A DNA stretch of 59,941 nt from Acidobacteriota bacterium (lineage in GTDB: Bacteria > Acidobacteriota > Blastocatellia > Pyrinomonadales > Pyrinomonadaceae), in the NCBI GenBank assembly GCA_020200135.1, contig JAIVJI010000077.1, positions 1 through 59,941 on the forward strand, given 5' to 3'. The first letter of the stretch is position 1; each line of letters begins with the position of its first letter. Below the pieces are notes generated by a model that had not been told where the DNA came from, did no database searches, and saw only the letters and a list, made by a program, of their open reading frames with translations. Positions 7,718-17,499 of the stretch are shown piece after piece. Made by a program: the position numbers and the translations under genes.

Positions 7718-8683
7718 TTGAGGTTGACGTTCCAGCCTTTGGAGACGCTCGCGCGGACGGTGCCGCTCGGCCTGCGGTGCGTGGACATCGCGACGCGCTC
7801 GCAGGTCTCCTCGGGGCTGTCGGTGACGGCGCTGCCGACCGACCGTCTGGCGCGCCCGACGCCGGCCTACCTGACGCGCTCGGGCGTCTACGCGCTGCGC
7901 GACCTGCCCGGTCTGCGCGAGTTCGAGTTCGGCAACGACGCCGCCCTGGAGACGAGCCCGCCCGCGTCGCCCGCCGGGCGCGAGTTCGCCGTCTTCGTCG
8001 AGGACGCGCGGGGCGGCTACCTGCCCTACGCGATGCGCCTGGCGCTGCCGCGCGCGCGGCTGCTGACGACGTTCCTCTTCCCCGCCCCCTCGCGGCCGCG
8101 TTCGAGCGGGCTGACGACCATCCGGGGGGGGCTGCGCGACACGACGCGGCTCGCGCCCGACGGCGCGGCGACGCCGGCGCGCTTCGCGAGGGTCGAGGCG
8201 CAGTACGAGGTGACGAGCCCGCCCACCATCTACGTCGGGATGGCCGACTGGCGCGGCGAGTTCGCGCTCTTCCTGCCCGAGCCGAACCCTTTGCGGCCGC
8301 CGGCCGGCGTCACGGCCACCTCGCCCAACACCTCGGGGCGGCAGACCATCTCGGAGCTGCGCTGGCCCGTCACGCTCCGCTTCTTCTACGAGCCGCAGGG
8401 CCAGCAGTTCATCACCACGGACGAGCGCGGGAGGGTCGAAGTGCTGACGGGGCAGACCGAGGGCGTGACCGACCAGCCGCCCGACGCCGCGCGCTACTTC
8501 CCCGTCCTCCCGTCGCTTCTGAACCAGTCCGCCGCCGAGGTCTTCGCGGTCGCGGGCGCTTCGGGGCCGCCCGGCGCGGCGCTGGAGGCGGAAATCGAAT
8601 TCGGCAAAGACCTGGTGGCGCGCACCGACGGGGCCTCGGACTCCGGCGTGTGGCTCGTCCCGCCAAGCGTCGTCTCGCCTTAA
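7718..8683 (+). CDS. Beta-rich eCIS-cluster protein of unknown function
   Basis: The 321-aa protein is best started at TTG 7718 (MRLTFQPLETLARTV), five bases after the DUF4255 stop, with GGGGG at 7703-7707 as ribosome-binding site. The longer open frame upstream is only the shadow of DUF4255. The sequence is beta-strand-rich (for example EFAVFVEDARGGYLP, LRWPVTLRFFYEPQG, TIYVGMADWRGEFALFLPEP), compatible with one or two carboxypeptidase-regulatory-like or jelly-roll sandwiches. I do not recognise the family. Being sandwiched between the cap and the major sheath suggests a structural or accessory particle protein. Confidence 0.6.
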   Translation: MRLTFQPLETLARTVPLGLRCVDIATRSQVSSGLSVTALPTDRLARPTPAYLTRSGVYALRDLPGLREFEFGNDAALETSPPASPAGREFAVFVEDARGGYLPYAMRLALPRARLLTTFLFPAPSRPRSSGLTTIRGGLRDTTRLAPDGAATPARFARVEAQYEVTSPPTIYVGMADWRGEFALFLPEPNPLRPPAGVTATSPNTSGRQTISELRWPVTLRFFYEPQGQQFITTDERGRVEVLTGQTEGVTDQPPDAARYFPVLPSLLNQSAAEVFAVAGASGPPGAALEAEIEFGKDLVARTDGASDSGVWLVPPSVVSP

Positions 8684-8705
8684 AAACCGAAAGAGAGGTC
8701 TTCTC

Positions 8706-10646
<1,941 letters not shown>

Positions 10647-10673
10647 GGCCACTAGAAAGGGAGCTACATCATC

Positions 10674-11135
10674 ATGGCAGTCCACCGCGACAACCCGTAC
10701 GGCGCTTTTAACTTCCGCGTGACCGCCACGCGCTTCGGCGGGGCCGAGACCATCCGCGCGGGGTTCCAGGAGGTCTCGGGGCTCGGGATAGAGGCCACGG
10801 TCGCCGAGTACCGCAACGGCAACGACCCGGAGAACCACGTCCGCAAGGTCATGGGCGTCTACAAGGTCACCGACGTGACCTTCAAGCGCGGCCTGATCGG
10901 CGACCTGGACTTCTTCAACTGGATCAAGGACGTGCGCGAGGGCGCGCAGGAGAACGTCCTCGACCAGGTGACCATCGAGCTGATGGCCGAAAACCACGAG
11001 GGGCCGGTGATGACGTGGCGGCTCAAGAACGGGCGCATCATCAAGTACACGGGCCCGACCCTCAACGCCAAGGGCGGCACCGACGTGGCGATGGAGGAGA
11101 TGGTGCTCGCCTGCGAGAGCATGAGCGTCGAGTAA
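10674..11135 (+). CDS. Inner tube protein (Afp1/Afp5, gp19 family)
   Basis: The 153-aa protein has the length and motif order of the phage T4 gp19-like tube family: NPYGAFNFRVTATRFGG, FQEVSGLGIEATVAEYRNGN, VTDVTFKRGLIGDLDFFNWI, and a final MEEMVLACESMSVE. It would polymerise into the rigid tube inside the sheath and may hold cargo in its lumen. A good ribosome-binding site (AAAGGGAG) precedes the ATG. It is followed by a 127-bp GC-rich gap, unlike the tight spacing elsewhere. Confidence 0.95.
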   Translation: MAVHRDNPYGAFNFRVTATRFGGAETIRAGFQEVSGLGIEATVAEYRNGNDPENHVRKVMGVYKVTDVTFKRGLIGDLDFFNWIKDVREGAQENVLDQVTIELMAENHEGPVMTWRLKNGRIIKYTGPTLNAKGGTDVAMEEMVLACESMSVE

Positions 11136-11179
11136 ACGCCTCCGCGCGTCCCACCCCTGACGACCCGGCGCGGGTCAGG

Positions 11180-11235
11180 CCCGAGGCCCGCGCCGCCGAC
11201 CCCGAGGCCCGCCGCCGCCCGCGCGCGCGGCGGGC
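11180..11235. repeat. Short direct and inverted repeats in the tube-sheath gap
   Basis: CCCGAGGCCCGC is repeated at 11180-11191 and 11201-11212. GCCCGCCG (11207-11214) can pair with CGGCGGGC (11228-11235). A stem-loop just after the abundantly needed tube gene could dampen read-through or protect the upstream mRNA. In DNA this GC-rich such motifs are also expected by chance. Confidence 0.3.
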
Positions 11236-11262
11236 CCGCGAGCCACACACCCGAACGCGGCC

Positions 11263-14049
11263 ATGATCAGAGCGTCAAACATACGCCTGCCGGGAGTCTA
11301 CTTCCTGCCGACCCGGCGCCCGCCGGGGGCGGGGCTGCCGCGCCTCGACGTGGCCGGCTTCGTCGGCTACGCCGAGCGCGGGCCGCTCGACTGGCCGGTC
11401 GCGGTCGAAGACCTCGACACCTACCGCGCCGTCTTCGGCGGCGACCTGGCGCTGGCGCGCGAGCGCGACGGCCGCGCCGTCTACGCCAACCTGCCGTCGG
11501 CGGTCGCCTCGTTCTTCGCGCAGGGCGGCCGGCGCTGCCACGTCGTGCGCGTCGCCGGGCGCGGCTCGACGCGGACGCTCTTCCGGCTCGGCGGGCTGGT
11601 CGCGCTCAAGGGCCGGTACGAGCCGGGCTTCCCCGACGCGGACCCGACGCTCGCCACCGCCTACGCCTCCTCCGAAGGGAGTTGGTCGGAGGCCCTGCGG
11701 CTCGGCGCGCGGCTGCGCGCGACGCCGCTCCCCTTAAGGCTCAGCTCGGCGTCGCCGCCCGAGGAGGTCTTCCGCGTGCTCGCGCCCGTCTTCGAGGGCG
11801 GGGTCGAGAAGCAGCGCATCCTGTGGGCGACGGGGAGCGCGCCCGAAGCGGTTCAGGCGGGCGACCTCCTGCGGCTGAGCTTTAACGGCGGCCGGCAGTT
11901 CCTCTTCCCCGTCGAAGAGGTGCGCCGCCCCGAAGAGTCTTCCGCCACGGCGGCCGCGAAGCGCGTCGTGCTGTTGACGCGCAACGCGTGGCTGCTGCTC
12001 GCGCCGCAGACGCTCCCGTTCGTCGTGAGGGTGGACCGGCTCACGCCCGAGAGGCACGGCGCGGTCGAAAGCCCCGACGGGCTCGAACGCCTCTTCGTCA
12101 CGGGGGCGCTCTCGGCCGAGGGCGAGGAGGGCTCGCTCGACAGAAACTTCCTCTTCAAGATGACGGGGCCCGACGCGCCGAAGGTCGCCGAAGGCGACGT
12201 GCTCCGGCTCAAGCGCATCGACGGCAACACGGTGCTCTTCCCCGTCACGGACGTGTTCGTCACGAAGTCTGCGGGCGGCGCGACGCAGCACCAGGCGCGC
12301 GCGCCGCACGCGCTCTACCTGCCAGCGCAGAAGGTGCCCGAGACGCCGCCCTCCTCGCTCATCGGGGTCGAGCGCCTCCGCTTCGACCTCCTGCTGCGCG
12401 AGGGCACGGACCGCCGGCCGACCGTCGAGGAGATGGCCTTCAACCGGGGCCACGCGCGCTTCTGGGGCGACGTCATCCTGAGCGAGTCGAGCAGCCTGCG
12501 ACGCCGCGTCGAGGGCGGCGAGTCCGGGGCGGGCGCGCGCAAAGGCAGCGCGCAGGGCTCACAGCCGGCGACCGCCGCCGAGACCGCCGCACTCTTCCGC
12601 GCCATCCGGGGCGACGAGCGCGTCGAGCCGTCGCGGCTCGCGCGTTTCGACTCCGCGGCGCTCGCCGGCCTGCTCTCGCCCGTCGAAGGCGACGGGGCGA
12701 CGTTCATCCCGCTCGGGATGCTCTCGGTCCTGGACGAGCAGGACATCGTCGGCCCGCTCGGGGGGGGCGGGGACGACCTCGGCGAGTTCGACCCGGCGCT
12801 CTTCGTGGACGAGACGCTCGTGCCCAACCTCTCCGTCCAGCCGCCGACCGGCGACTCGCTGATGGCGCAGGCGTTCGACCGCTACTACATCCAGGACAAG
12901 CGCCTGCGGGGTCTGCACAGCCTGACCTTCGTCGGCGAGGTGGCGCTCGTCTCCTGCCCCGAGGCCGTGCAGCGCGCGTGGCCCGCGAAGGGCGAGGCGC
13001 CGCCGGAGGAGCCCGGGCCGGAGGAGCCCGGGCCGGAGGAGCCGCCCGACCTCTCGAAGTTCTGCTGCTGCGAGCCGGCCGAGACGCACGCGCACGAGGC
13101 CGCGCCGTCATTCGTCCCCGCGCCGCCCGACCTGAGTCACCTGAGGCGGCTCGCGCTCCCCTACACCGCCCGGCTCAACCCGAACGACGAGACCGACCAG
13201 CAGTACCTCGACGAGCAGGCGCGCATCGTCGGCCTCCACCACGCGCTGCTCAACTTCTGCCACGCGCGCCGCGACGCCTTCGCCGTGCTCGCGCTCCCCT
13301 CCTTCTACGAGAAGCGCCACTGCGTCCGCTGGCAGGAGGAGTTCCGCGCGCGCCTCGGCCTCCCCGAGCGCCGTAGCGTCTACACCGACGCGCGCGACGT
13401 GGCCGACCTCTCTTACGCGGGCGTCTATCACCCGTGGCTGCTCGTCGGCGACGACGCGTCGGCCGACCGCCTGCGCGCGGTCCCGCCCGACGGCGCGGCC
13501 TGCGGGCTCATCGCCGCGCGCGAGCGCGAGCGGCAGGCGTGGGTCGCGCCCGCCAACGTCGCGCTGACCGGCGTGCTGGGGCTCGCGCCCGAAGTCTCGA
13601 CCGGGGACTGGGCCGACCTCTTCGAGCTTCAGTTCAACTTCGTCCGGCGCGAGGCGCGCGACTTCCGCGCGATGAGCGCGCACACGCTCTCGGACGAGGC
13701 CATCTGGCTCCAGATTTCGGTGCGCCGCCTGCTCATCCTCATCCGCAGGTTCGTCGTCGAGCGCGGGATGGACTTCGTCTTCGAGTCGAACCACGAGCGG
13801 TTCCGGCGCGGCGTCCAGCTCGTGCTCGAAGACGCGCTGCTCTTCATGCACGGGCTCGGCGCGTTCGCCGGGGCCAGCCCCGAGCAGTCCTTCAACGTCG
13901 TGACGGACGCCAGCGTCAACCCGCCGCCGAGCGTGGACGCCGGGCGCTTCGTCGCGCAGATACAGGTCGCGCCCTCGCAGCCCACCGAGTTCATCACCGT
14001 GCTGCTGACGCGCGTGGCCGAAGACCTGCTCATGGCGAGGGAGGGTTAA
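11263..14049 (+). CDS. Second, very long tail sheath-like protein (928 aa)
   Basis: The N terminus has the sheath entry motif (IRLPGVYFLPTRR, then DVAGFVGYAERGP and VASFFAQGGRRCHVVRVAG). The C terminus has the sheath core (YHPWLLVGDD, WVAPANVALTGVLG, WLQISVRRLLILIRRFVVE, RFRRGVQLVLEDALLFMHG), ending with an IQVAPSQPTEFITVLL strand. Between them are about 500 extra residues, including a repeated PEEPG linker and a Cys triplet at residues 601-603 followed by THAHE. At 928 aa it is about twice a minimal sheath, so it is likely a specialised ring (baseplate-proximal or cap-proximal) rather than the bulk sheath. The ribosome-binding site before ATG 11263 is weak. Confidence 0.85.
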   Translation: MIRASNIRLPGVYFLPTRRPPGAGLPRLDVAGFVGYAERGPLDWPVAVEDLDTYRAVFGGDLALARERDGRAVYANLPSAVASFFAQGGRRCHVVRVAGRGSTRTLFRLGGLVALKGRYEPGFPDADPTLATAYASSEGSWSEALRLGARLRATPLPLRLSSASPPEEVFRVLAPVFEGGVEKQRILWATGSAPEAVQAGDLLRLSFNGGRQFLFPVEEVRRPEESSATAAAKRVVLLTRNAWLLLAPQTLPFVVRVDRLTPERHGAVESPDGLERLFVTGALSAEGEEGSLDRNFLFKMTGPDAPKVAEGDVLRLKRIDGNTVLFPVTDVFVTKSAGGATQHQARAPHALYLPAQKVPETPPSSLIGVERLRFDLLLREGTDRRPTVEEMAFNRGHARFWGDVILSESSSLRRRVEGGESGAGARKGSAQGSQPATAAETAALFRAIRGDERVEPSRLARFDSAALAGLLSPVEGDGATFIPLGMLSVLDEQDIVGPLGGGGDDLGEFDPALFVDETLVPNLSVQPPTGDSLMAQAFDRYYIQDKRLRGLHSLTFVGEVALVSCPEAVQRAWPAKGEAPPEEPGPEEPGPEEPPDLSKFCCCEPAETHAHEAAPSFVPAPPDLSHLRRLALPYTARLNPNDETDQQYLDEQARIVGLHHALLNFCHARRDAFAVLALPSFYEKRHCVRWQEEFRARLGLPERRSVYTDARDVADLSYAGVYHPWLLVGDDASADRLRAVPPDGAACGLIAARERERQAWVAPANVALTGVLGLAPEVSTGDWADLFELQFNFVRREARDFRAMSAHTLSDEAIWLQISVRRLLILIRRFVVERGMDFVFESNHERFRRGVQLVLEDALLFMHGLGAFAGASPEQSFNVVTDASVNPPPSVDAGRFVAQIQVAPSQPTEFITVLLTRVAEDLLMAREG

Positions 14050-14055
14050 CGAGAG

Positions 14056-14553
14056 ATGGCCGACTGGGACGACTACCCGTTCACAGCCTTCCGCTTCGAC
14101 GTGCAGTTCATGGTCGAAGACCCCGACGGCGCCAAGCTGACGAACCCGCTGTGCGACGCGAAGTTCGCCGAGTGCGACGGGCTCGAGATGTCGATGGAGC
14201 CGAAGACCGTGCGCGAGGGCGGCAACAACCTCGAACAGATTCACCTGCCGGGGCCCGTCACCTACGGCCAGTTGACCCTCAAGCGCGGGATGACCTCGAA
14301 CCTCGACCTCTGGAAGTGGTTCAACGCGGCGGCCGGCGGCCTGAACCAGGGGCAGAGCGCGAACAAGCGCGGGCTGACGGCGCTCGGGCAGGTGACGATG
14401 CTCAACAACGCGGGCGACCCCGTCCTGCGCTTCAGCCTCTACGGCTGCCTGCCCGTCAAGATCAAAGGCGCGGCCTTAAACGCCAGGGACGGGCAGGTCG
14501 CGGTCGAGGAGGCGCAGATAGCCTACCGCTCGCTGACGGTCAAGAAGCCGTAA
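14056..14553 (+). CDS. Second inner tube protein (gp19 family)
   Basis: The 165-aa protein is a divergent tube subunit: TAFRFDVQFMVEDPDGAKL, FAECDGLEMSMEPKTVREGG, YGQLTLKRGMTSNLDLWKWF, and a final VAVEEAQIAYRSLTVKK. In Afp/PVC particles additional tube paralogues form the layers nearest the baseplate. Its place after the second sheath and before the Afp7-like gene suits such a tube-initiating role. It starts six bases after the preceding gene, so translation is probably coupled. Confidence 0.92.
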   Translation: MADWDDYPFTAFRFDVQFMVEDPDGAKLTNPLCDAKFAECDGLEMSMEPKTVREGGNNLEQIHLPGPVTYGQLTLKRGMTSNLDLWKWFNAAAGGLNQGQSANKRGLTALGQVTMLNNAGDPVLRFSLYGCLPVKIKGAALNARDGQVAVEEAQIAYRSLTVKKP

Positions 14554-14569
14554 AGGGGGGTGACGAACT

Positions 14570-15466
14570 TTGACGACGCCGAAGAAAGCCAAGCTCAAGC
14601 ACATCAAGTGGGACGCCAACCAGAAGAGCGCGAAGGACGGCGACCCGAGTAAGACGGTGGACGTGCAGTTCAACCCGCAGTCGCTCAAGGTCTCGTTCTC
14701 GAACAAGAACTCGGGCGGCGACCAGCCCGGCGGCTCGTCCAAGCAGTTCGTCGGCTCCGGGACGACGAAGCTCTCGGTCGAGCTGCTCTTCGACACGACG
14801 GCCGACGGCACCGACGTGCGCGCCCACACCGAGAAGGTCGCCTTCTACATCATGGCCGACACGGGCTCGGGCTCCGGCTCGGGGAGCAACCGCGTCCCGC
14901 CCGGCGTCCAGTTCGAGTGGGGCAGCTTCATCTTCCGGGGCACGGTCGAGTCGATGGACGAGACGCTCGAATACTTCTCGGAGGAGGGCGTGCCGCTGCG
15001 CGCCAACATCTCTTTGAGCATCTCGCGGCAGGAGATCGAGTTCCTGCCCGGCGAGCAGGGCGAGGGCGGCGGCGGCGGCGTGCCGCTTGAGACCGCGCAG
15101 TTCCGCGACAGCATACAGGGGCTCGCCGGCCGCAACGGCAAGAGCGGCGACTGGAAAGGCATCGCGGCCGCCAACAACATCGACGACCCGCTCCGGCTCT
15201 CGGCCGGCGCGCTCATCAACGTCAACGCGGGCGTCGGCCTCAGCGCCGGCGCGAGCCTCGGCGGGAGCGTCGGCGTCTCGGGCAGCGTGGGCGTCAGCGT
15301 CTCGGGCGGCGCGGGCGTGTCGGGGAGCGCGCTGGCGAAGGCGAGCGCGGGCGCCGGCGTGAGCGCCCGCGCGGCCGCGACCGCGAGCGTGGGCGCGAGC
15401 ACGACGACCACGTCGGCGCTCGGCGGCTCGGCCGGCGCGAGCGCGAGCCTCAAGCCCGGCCGCTGA
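14570..15466 (+). CDS. CIS-tube/Afp7-like baseplate protein lacking LysM
   Basis: The 298-aa protein starts at TTG 14570 behind AGGGGGG. Residues 1-165 match the CIS_tube family seen at the N terminus of Afp7/Pvc7: VDVQFNPQSLKVSFSNKN, TTKLSVELLFDTT, PPGVQFEWGSFIFRGTVESM and EGVPLRANISLSISRQE. This domain joins the tube to the hub. Afp7 normally ends in a LysM domain; here the C-terminal 90 residues are instead a low-complexity Gly/Ala/Ser/Val tract (VGVSGSVGVSVSGGAGVSG and similar). No LysM motif is visible. The tail may be flexible or adopt a repetitive beta structure. Confidence 0.85.
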   Translation: MTTPKKAKLKHIKWDANQKSAKDGDPSKTVDVQFNPQSLKVSFSNKNSGGDQPGGSSKQFVGSGTTKLSVELLFDTTADGTDVRAHTEKVAFYIMADTGSGSGSGSNRVPPGVQFEWGSFIFRGTVESMDETLEYFSEEGVPLRANISLSISRQEIEFLPGEQGEGGGGGVPLETAQFRDSIQGLAGRNGKSGDWKGIAAANNIDDPLRLSAGALINVNAGVGLSAGASLGGSVGVSGSVGVSVSGGAGVSGSALAKASAGAGVSARAAATASVGASTTTTSALGGSAGASASLKPGR

Positions 15467-15492
15467 AGAGTTCGGACGAAGGAGCTTGAAAG

Positions 15493-15672
15493 ATGCCGGT
15501 CATCATCAACGACTTTCAGATCGTCGTCGAGCCGCCCGAGGGGCCGGCGCGCGGCAACCCGGGCGACGTGGCGCCGCAGGCCGCGCCCCCGCCCCCGCAG
15601 ATGAAGCCCGAGGAGATAACCACGGTCGCCTGCGTCAACCGCGACCGCATGGAGCGCGTCCGCGCCGACTGA
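15493..15672 (+). CDS. Small conserved-position eCIS protein, 59 aa
   Basis: ATG 15493 follows a purine-rich ribosome-binding site (AAGGAGCTTGAAAG) and opens a 60-codon frame ending TGA 15670-15672. The product begins MPVIINDFQIVVEPPEGPAR, has a Pro-rich centre with PPPPQ, and ends RDRMERVRAD. It lies in a 237-bp space that would otherwise be empty between the Afp7-like and hub genes, with the same strand and spacing as its neighbours. Short proteins beginning with a similar strand followed by a Pro-rich linker accompany hub genes in other eCIS clusters, as far as I recall. A role as a small hub or tube clamp is a guess. Confidence 0.7.
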   Translation: MPVIINDFQIVVEPPEGPARGNPGDVAPQAAPPPPQMKPEEITTVACVNRDRMERVRAD

Positions 15673-15703
15673 CGGCGCGCCGCAACGACCGAAGCCTTAA
15701 ACG

Positions 15704-16786
15704 ATGCCGGACAGCACACAGACCACCGGATTCTACGCTTCGACCCCGACGCTCAAGGTGGACGGGACGGAGCAGCCCGACCTGTCCATCCAGCTCACCT
15801 CGCTCTTCGTCGAGGAGACGACGCTCGGCCTCTTCCGCTGCGAGGCGACCTTCACGAACTGGGGGACGAAGGACGACCACGCCGACTTCCTCTACTTCGA
15901 CCGCCAGACCATCGACTTCGGCAAGGAGTTCTCGGTCGAGTTCGGCGCGCCGGGCGCGCAGTCGCCGGTCTTCAAGGGGCGCATCACGGGTCTGGAGGCG
16001 CACTACCCGAAGGCCAGCGAGCCGCTCCTGACCGTCCTCGCCGAAGACCGCTTCCAGGACTTGCGGATGGAGCGGCGCACGCGCTCGTTCGCGGACGTTT
16101 CGGACTCGGACGTCTTCAGCCAGATCGCCTCGCAGCACGGGCTGACGCCGCGGGTGGACGTCGACGGGCCGACCTACCGCGTGCTGACGCAGGTCAACCA
16201 GAGCGACCTCGCCTTCCTGCGCGAGCGCGCCGCCGCCATCGACGCCGAAGTCTGGGTGGACGACCGCACGCTGCACGCGCAGTCGCGCACGCGCCGCAAC
16301 ACGAGCACCGTCGAGCTCAAGTACGGCCAGAAGCTCCTCGAGTTCTCGACGCTCGCCGACCTCTCGCACCAGCGCACCTCCGTGCGCGTGAGCGGCTGGG
16401 ACGTGGCCGGCAAGAGCACGCTCGACGAGGAGGCCGGCGAGTCGGCCGTCTCGGCCGAGCTGGACGGCAAGCGCTCGGGCGCGAGCGTTCTCTCTCAGGC
16501 TCTGGCCGAGCGCAACGAGCGCGTCACCTCCTCGGTCCCGCTCTCGCAGCCCGAGGCGAAAGCTCTGGCCGAGGCGCGCTACCGCGCGCGCGCGCGACGC
16601 TTCGTCACGGGTCGCGGCGCGGCCGACGGCACGCCCTCGCTCCGCGTCGGCTCGACGCTGGACCTGACGGGACTGGGCGACCTCTTCGACGGCAAGTACT
16701 ACGTGCGGCTCGCGCGCCACGCGTTCGACAAGGAGAACGGCTACCGCACCTCCTTCGAGGTGGAGCGGCCGGGGCTGGGAGGCTAG
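15704..16786 (+). CDS. gpD/late-control-like hub protein (Afp8 N-terminal half)
   Basis: The 360-aa protein belongs to the phage late control gpD/VgrG N-terminal family: a beta-rich start (TPTLKVDGTEQPDLSIQL, FRCEATFTNWG), VFKGRITGLEAHYP, LTVLAEDRFQDLRMERRTR, then SDSDVFSQIASQHGL and LAFLRERAAAIDAEVWVDD, and the end domain VGSTLDLTGLGDLFDGKYYV. Three copies would make the trimeric hub that adapts the six-fold tube to the spike. In Afp8 and VgrG the hub and spike are one chain; here the spike is encoded by the next gene, nine bases later, so the protein is split. Confidence 0.9.
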   Translation: MPDSTQTTGFYASTPTLKVDGTEQPDLSIQLTSLFVEETTLGLFRCEATFTNWGTKDDHADFLYFDRQTIDFGKEFSVEFGAPGAQSPVFKGRITGLEAHYPKASEPLLTVLAEDRFQDLRMERRTRSFADVSDSDVFSQIASQHGLTPRVDVDGPTYRVLTQVNQSDLAFLRERAAAIDAEVWVDDRTLHAQSRTRRNTSTVELKYGQKLLEFSTLADLSHQRTSVRVSGWDVAGKSTLDEEAGESAVSAELDGKRSGASVLSQALAERNERVTSSVPLSQPEAKALAEARYRARARRFVTGRGAADGTPSLRVGSTLDLTGLGDLFDGKYYVRLARHAFDKENGYRTSFEVERPGLGG

Positions 16787-16795
16787 AGGGGCGAC

Positions 16796-17494
16796 ATGCT
16801 CGACGTGCTCGAACAGTTCGTGACGGCGACGGAGCGCGCGCGGCTCTACGGCGCGTACCCGGCGACCGTCACAGACATCAAGGACCCGGACTCGCAGGGG
16901 CGCGTCAAGGTGCGTTTACCGTGGATGCCCGACAACGAGGGCGGCGGCTACGACGTGTGGGCGCGGCTCGCGACTTTGATGGCGGGCGCCGGCCGCGGCA
17001 CGTGGTTCATCCCCGACGTGGGCGACGAGGTGCTCGTCGTCTTCGAGGGCGGCGACGCGCGGCGCCCGTACGTGGTCGGCGCGCTCTGGAACGGCTCGGA
17101 CGCGCCGCCCGAGCAGATGGACGGCGCGGGCAACAACTACAAGAAGTCCATCACCTCGCGCCGCGACATACGCATCACGCTCGACGACACGGAGGGCGGC
17201 GAGACGCTGACCCTGAAGACGCCCGGCGGCCAGACCATCGAGATGAAGGACGGCGGCATCACCATCGAGATCAAGGACTCCTCGGGCAACTCCGTCAAGC
17301 TCGAACCCTCGGGCATCACCGTCACCGCCGCCGCACAGGTCAAGGTGCAGTGCGCGACGATGGAAGTGAGCGCCGGGATGGTGACGGTCAACGCCGGGAT
17401 GTCGAAGTTCAGCGGCGTCGTCCAATGCGACACGCTCATCAGCAACGCCGTCATCAGCGCCAGCTACACGCCCGGCGCGGGCAACATCTGGTAA
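16796..17494 (+). CDS. gpV/gp5-like baseplate spike protein
   Basis: The 232-aa protein has the OB-fold gp5/gpV domain (YPATVTDIKDPDSQGRVKVR, WARLATLMAGAGRGTWFIPD, VGDEVLVVFEGGDARRPYVV, GALWNGSDAPPE). Residues 115-232 then have alternating short strands such as TLKTPGGQTIEMKDGG and ITIEIKDSSGNSVKLEPSG, typical of the triple-stranded beta-helix of the puncturing spike. Together with the previous gene it reconstitutes Afp8/VgrG. No PAAR tip gene follows. AGGGG precedes the ATG. Confidence 0.93.
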   Translation: MLDVLEQFVTATERARLYGAYPATVTDIKDPDSQGRVKVRLPWMPDNEGGGYDVWARLATLMAGAGRGTWFIPDVGDEVLVVFEGGDARRPYVVGALWNGSDAPPEQMDGAGNNYKKSITSRRDIRITLDDTEGGETLTLKTPGGQTIEMKDGGITIEIKDSSGNSVKLEPSGITVTAAAQVKVQCATMEVSAGMVTVNAGMSKFSGVVQCDTLISNAVISASYTPGAGNIW

Positions 17495-17499
17495 ACGTC

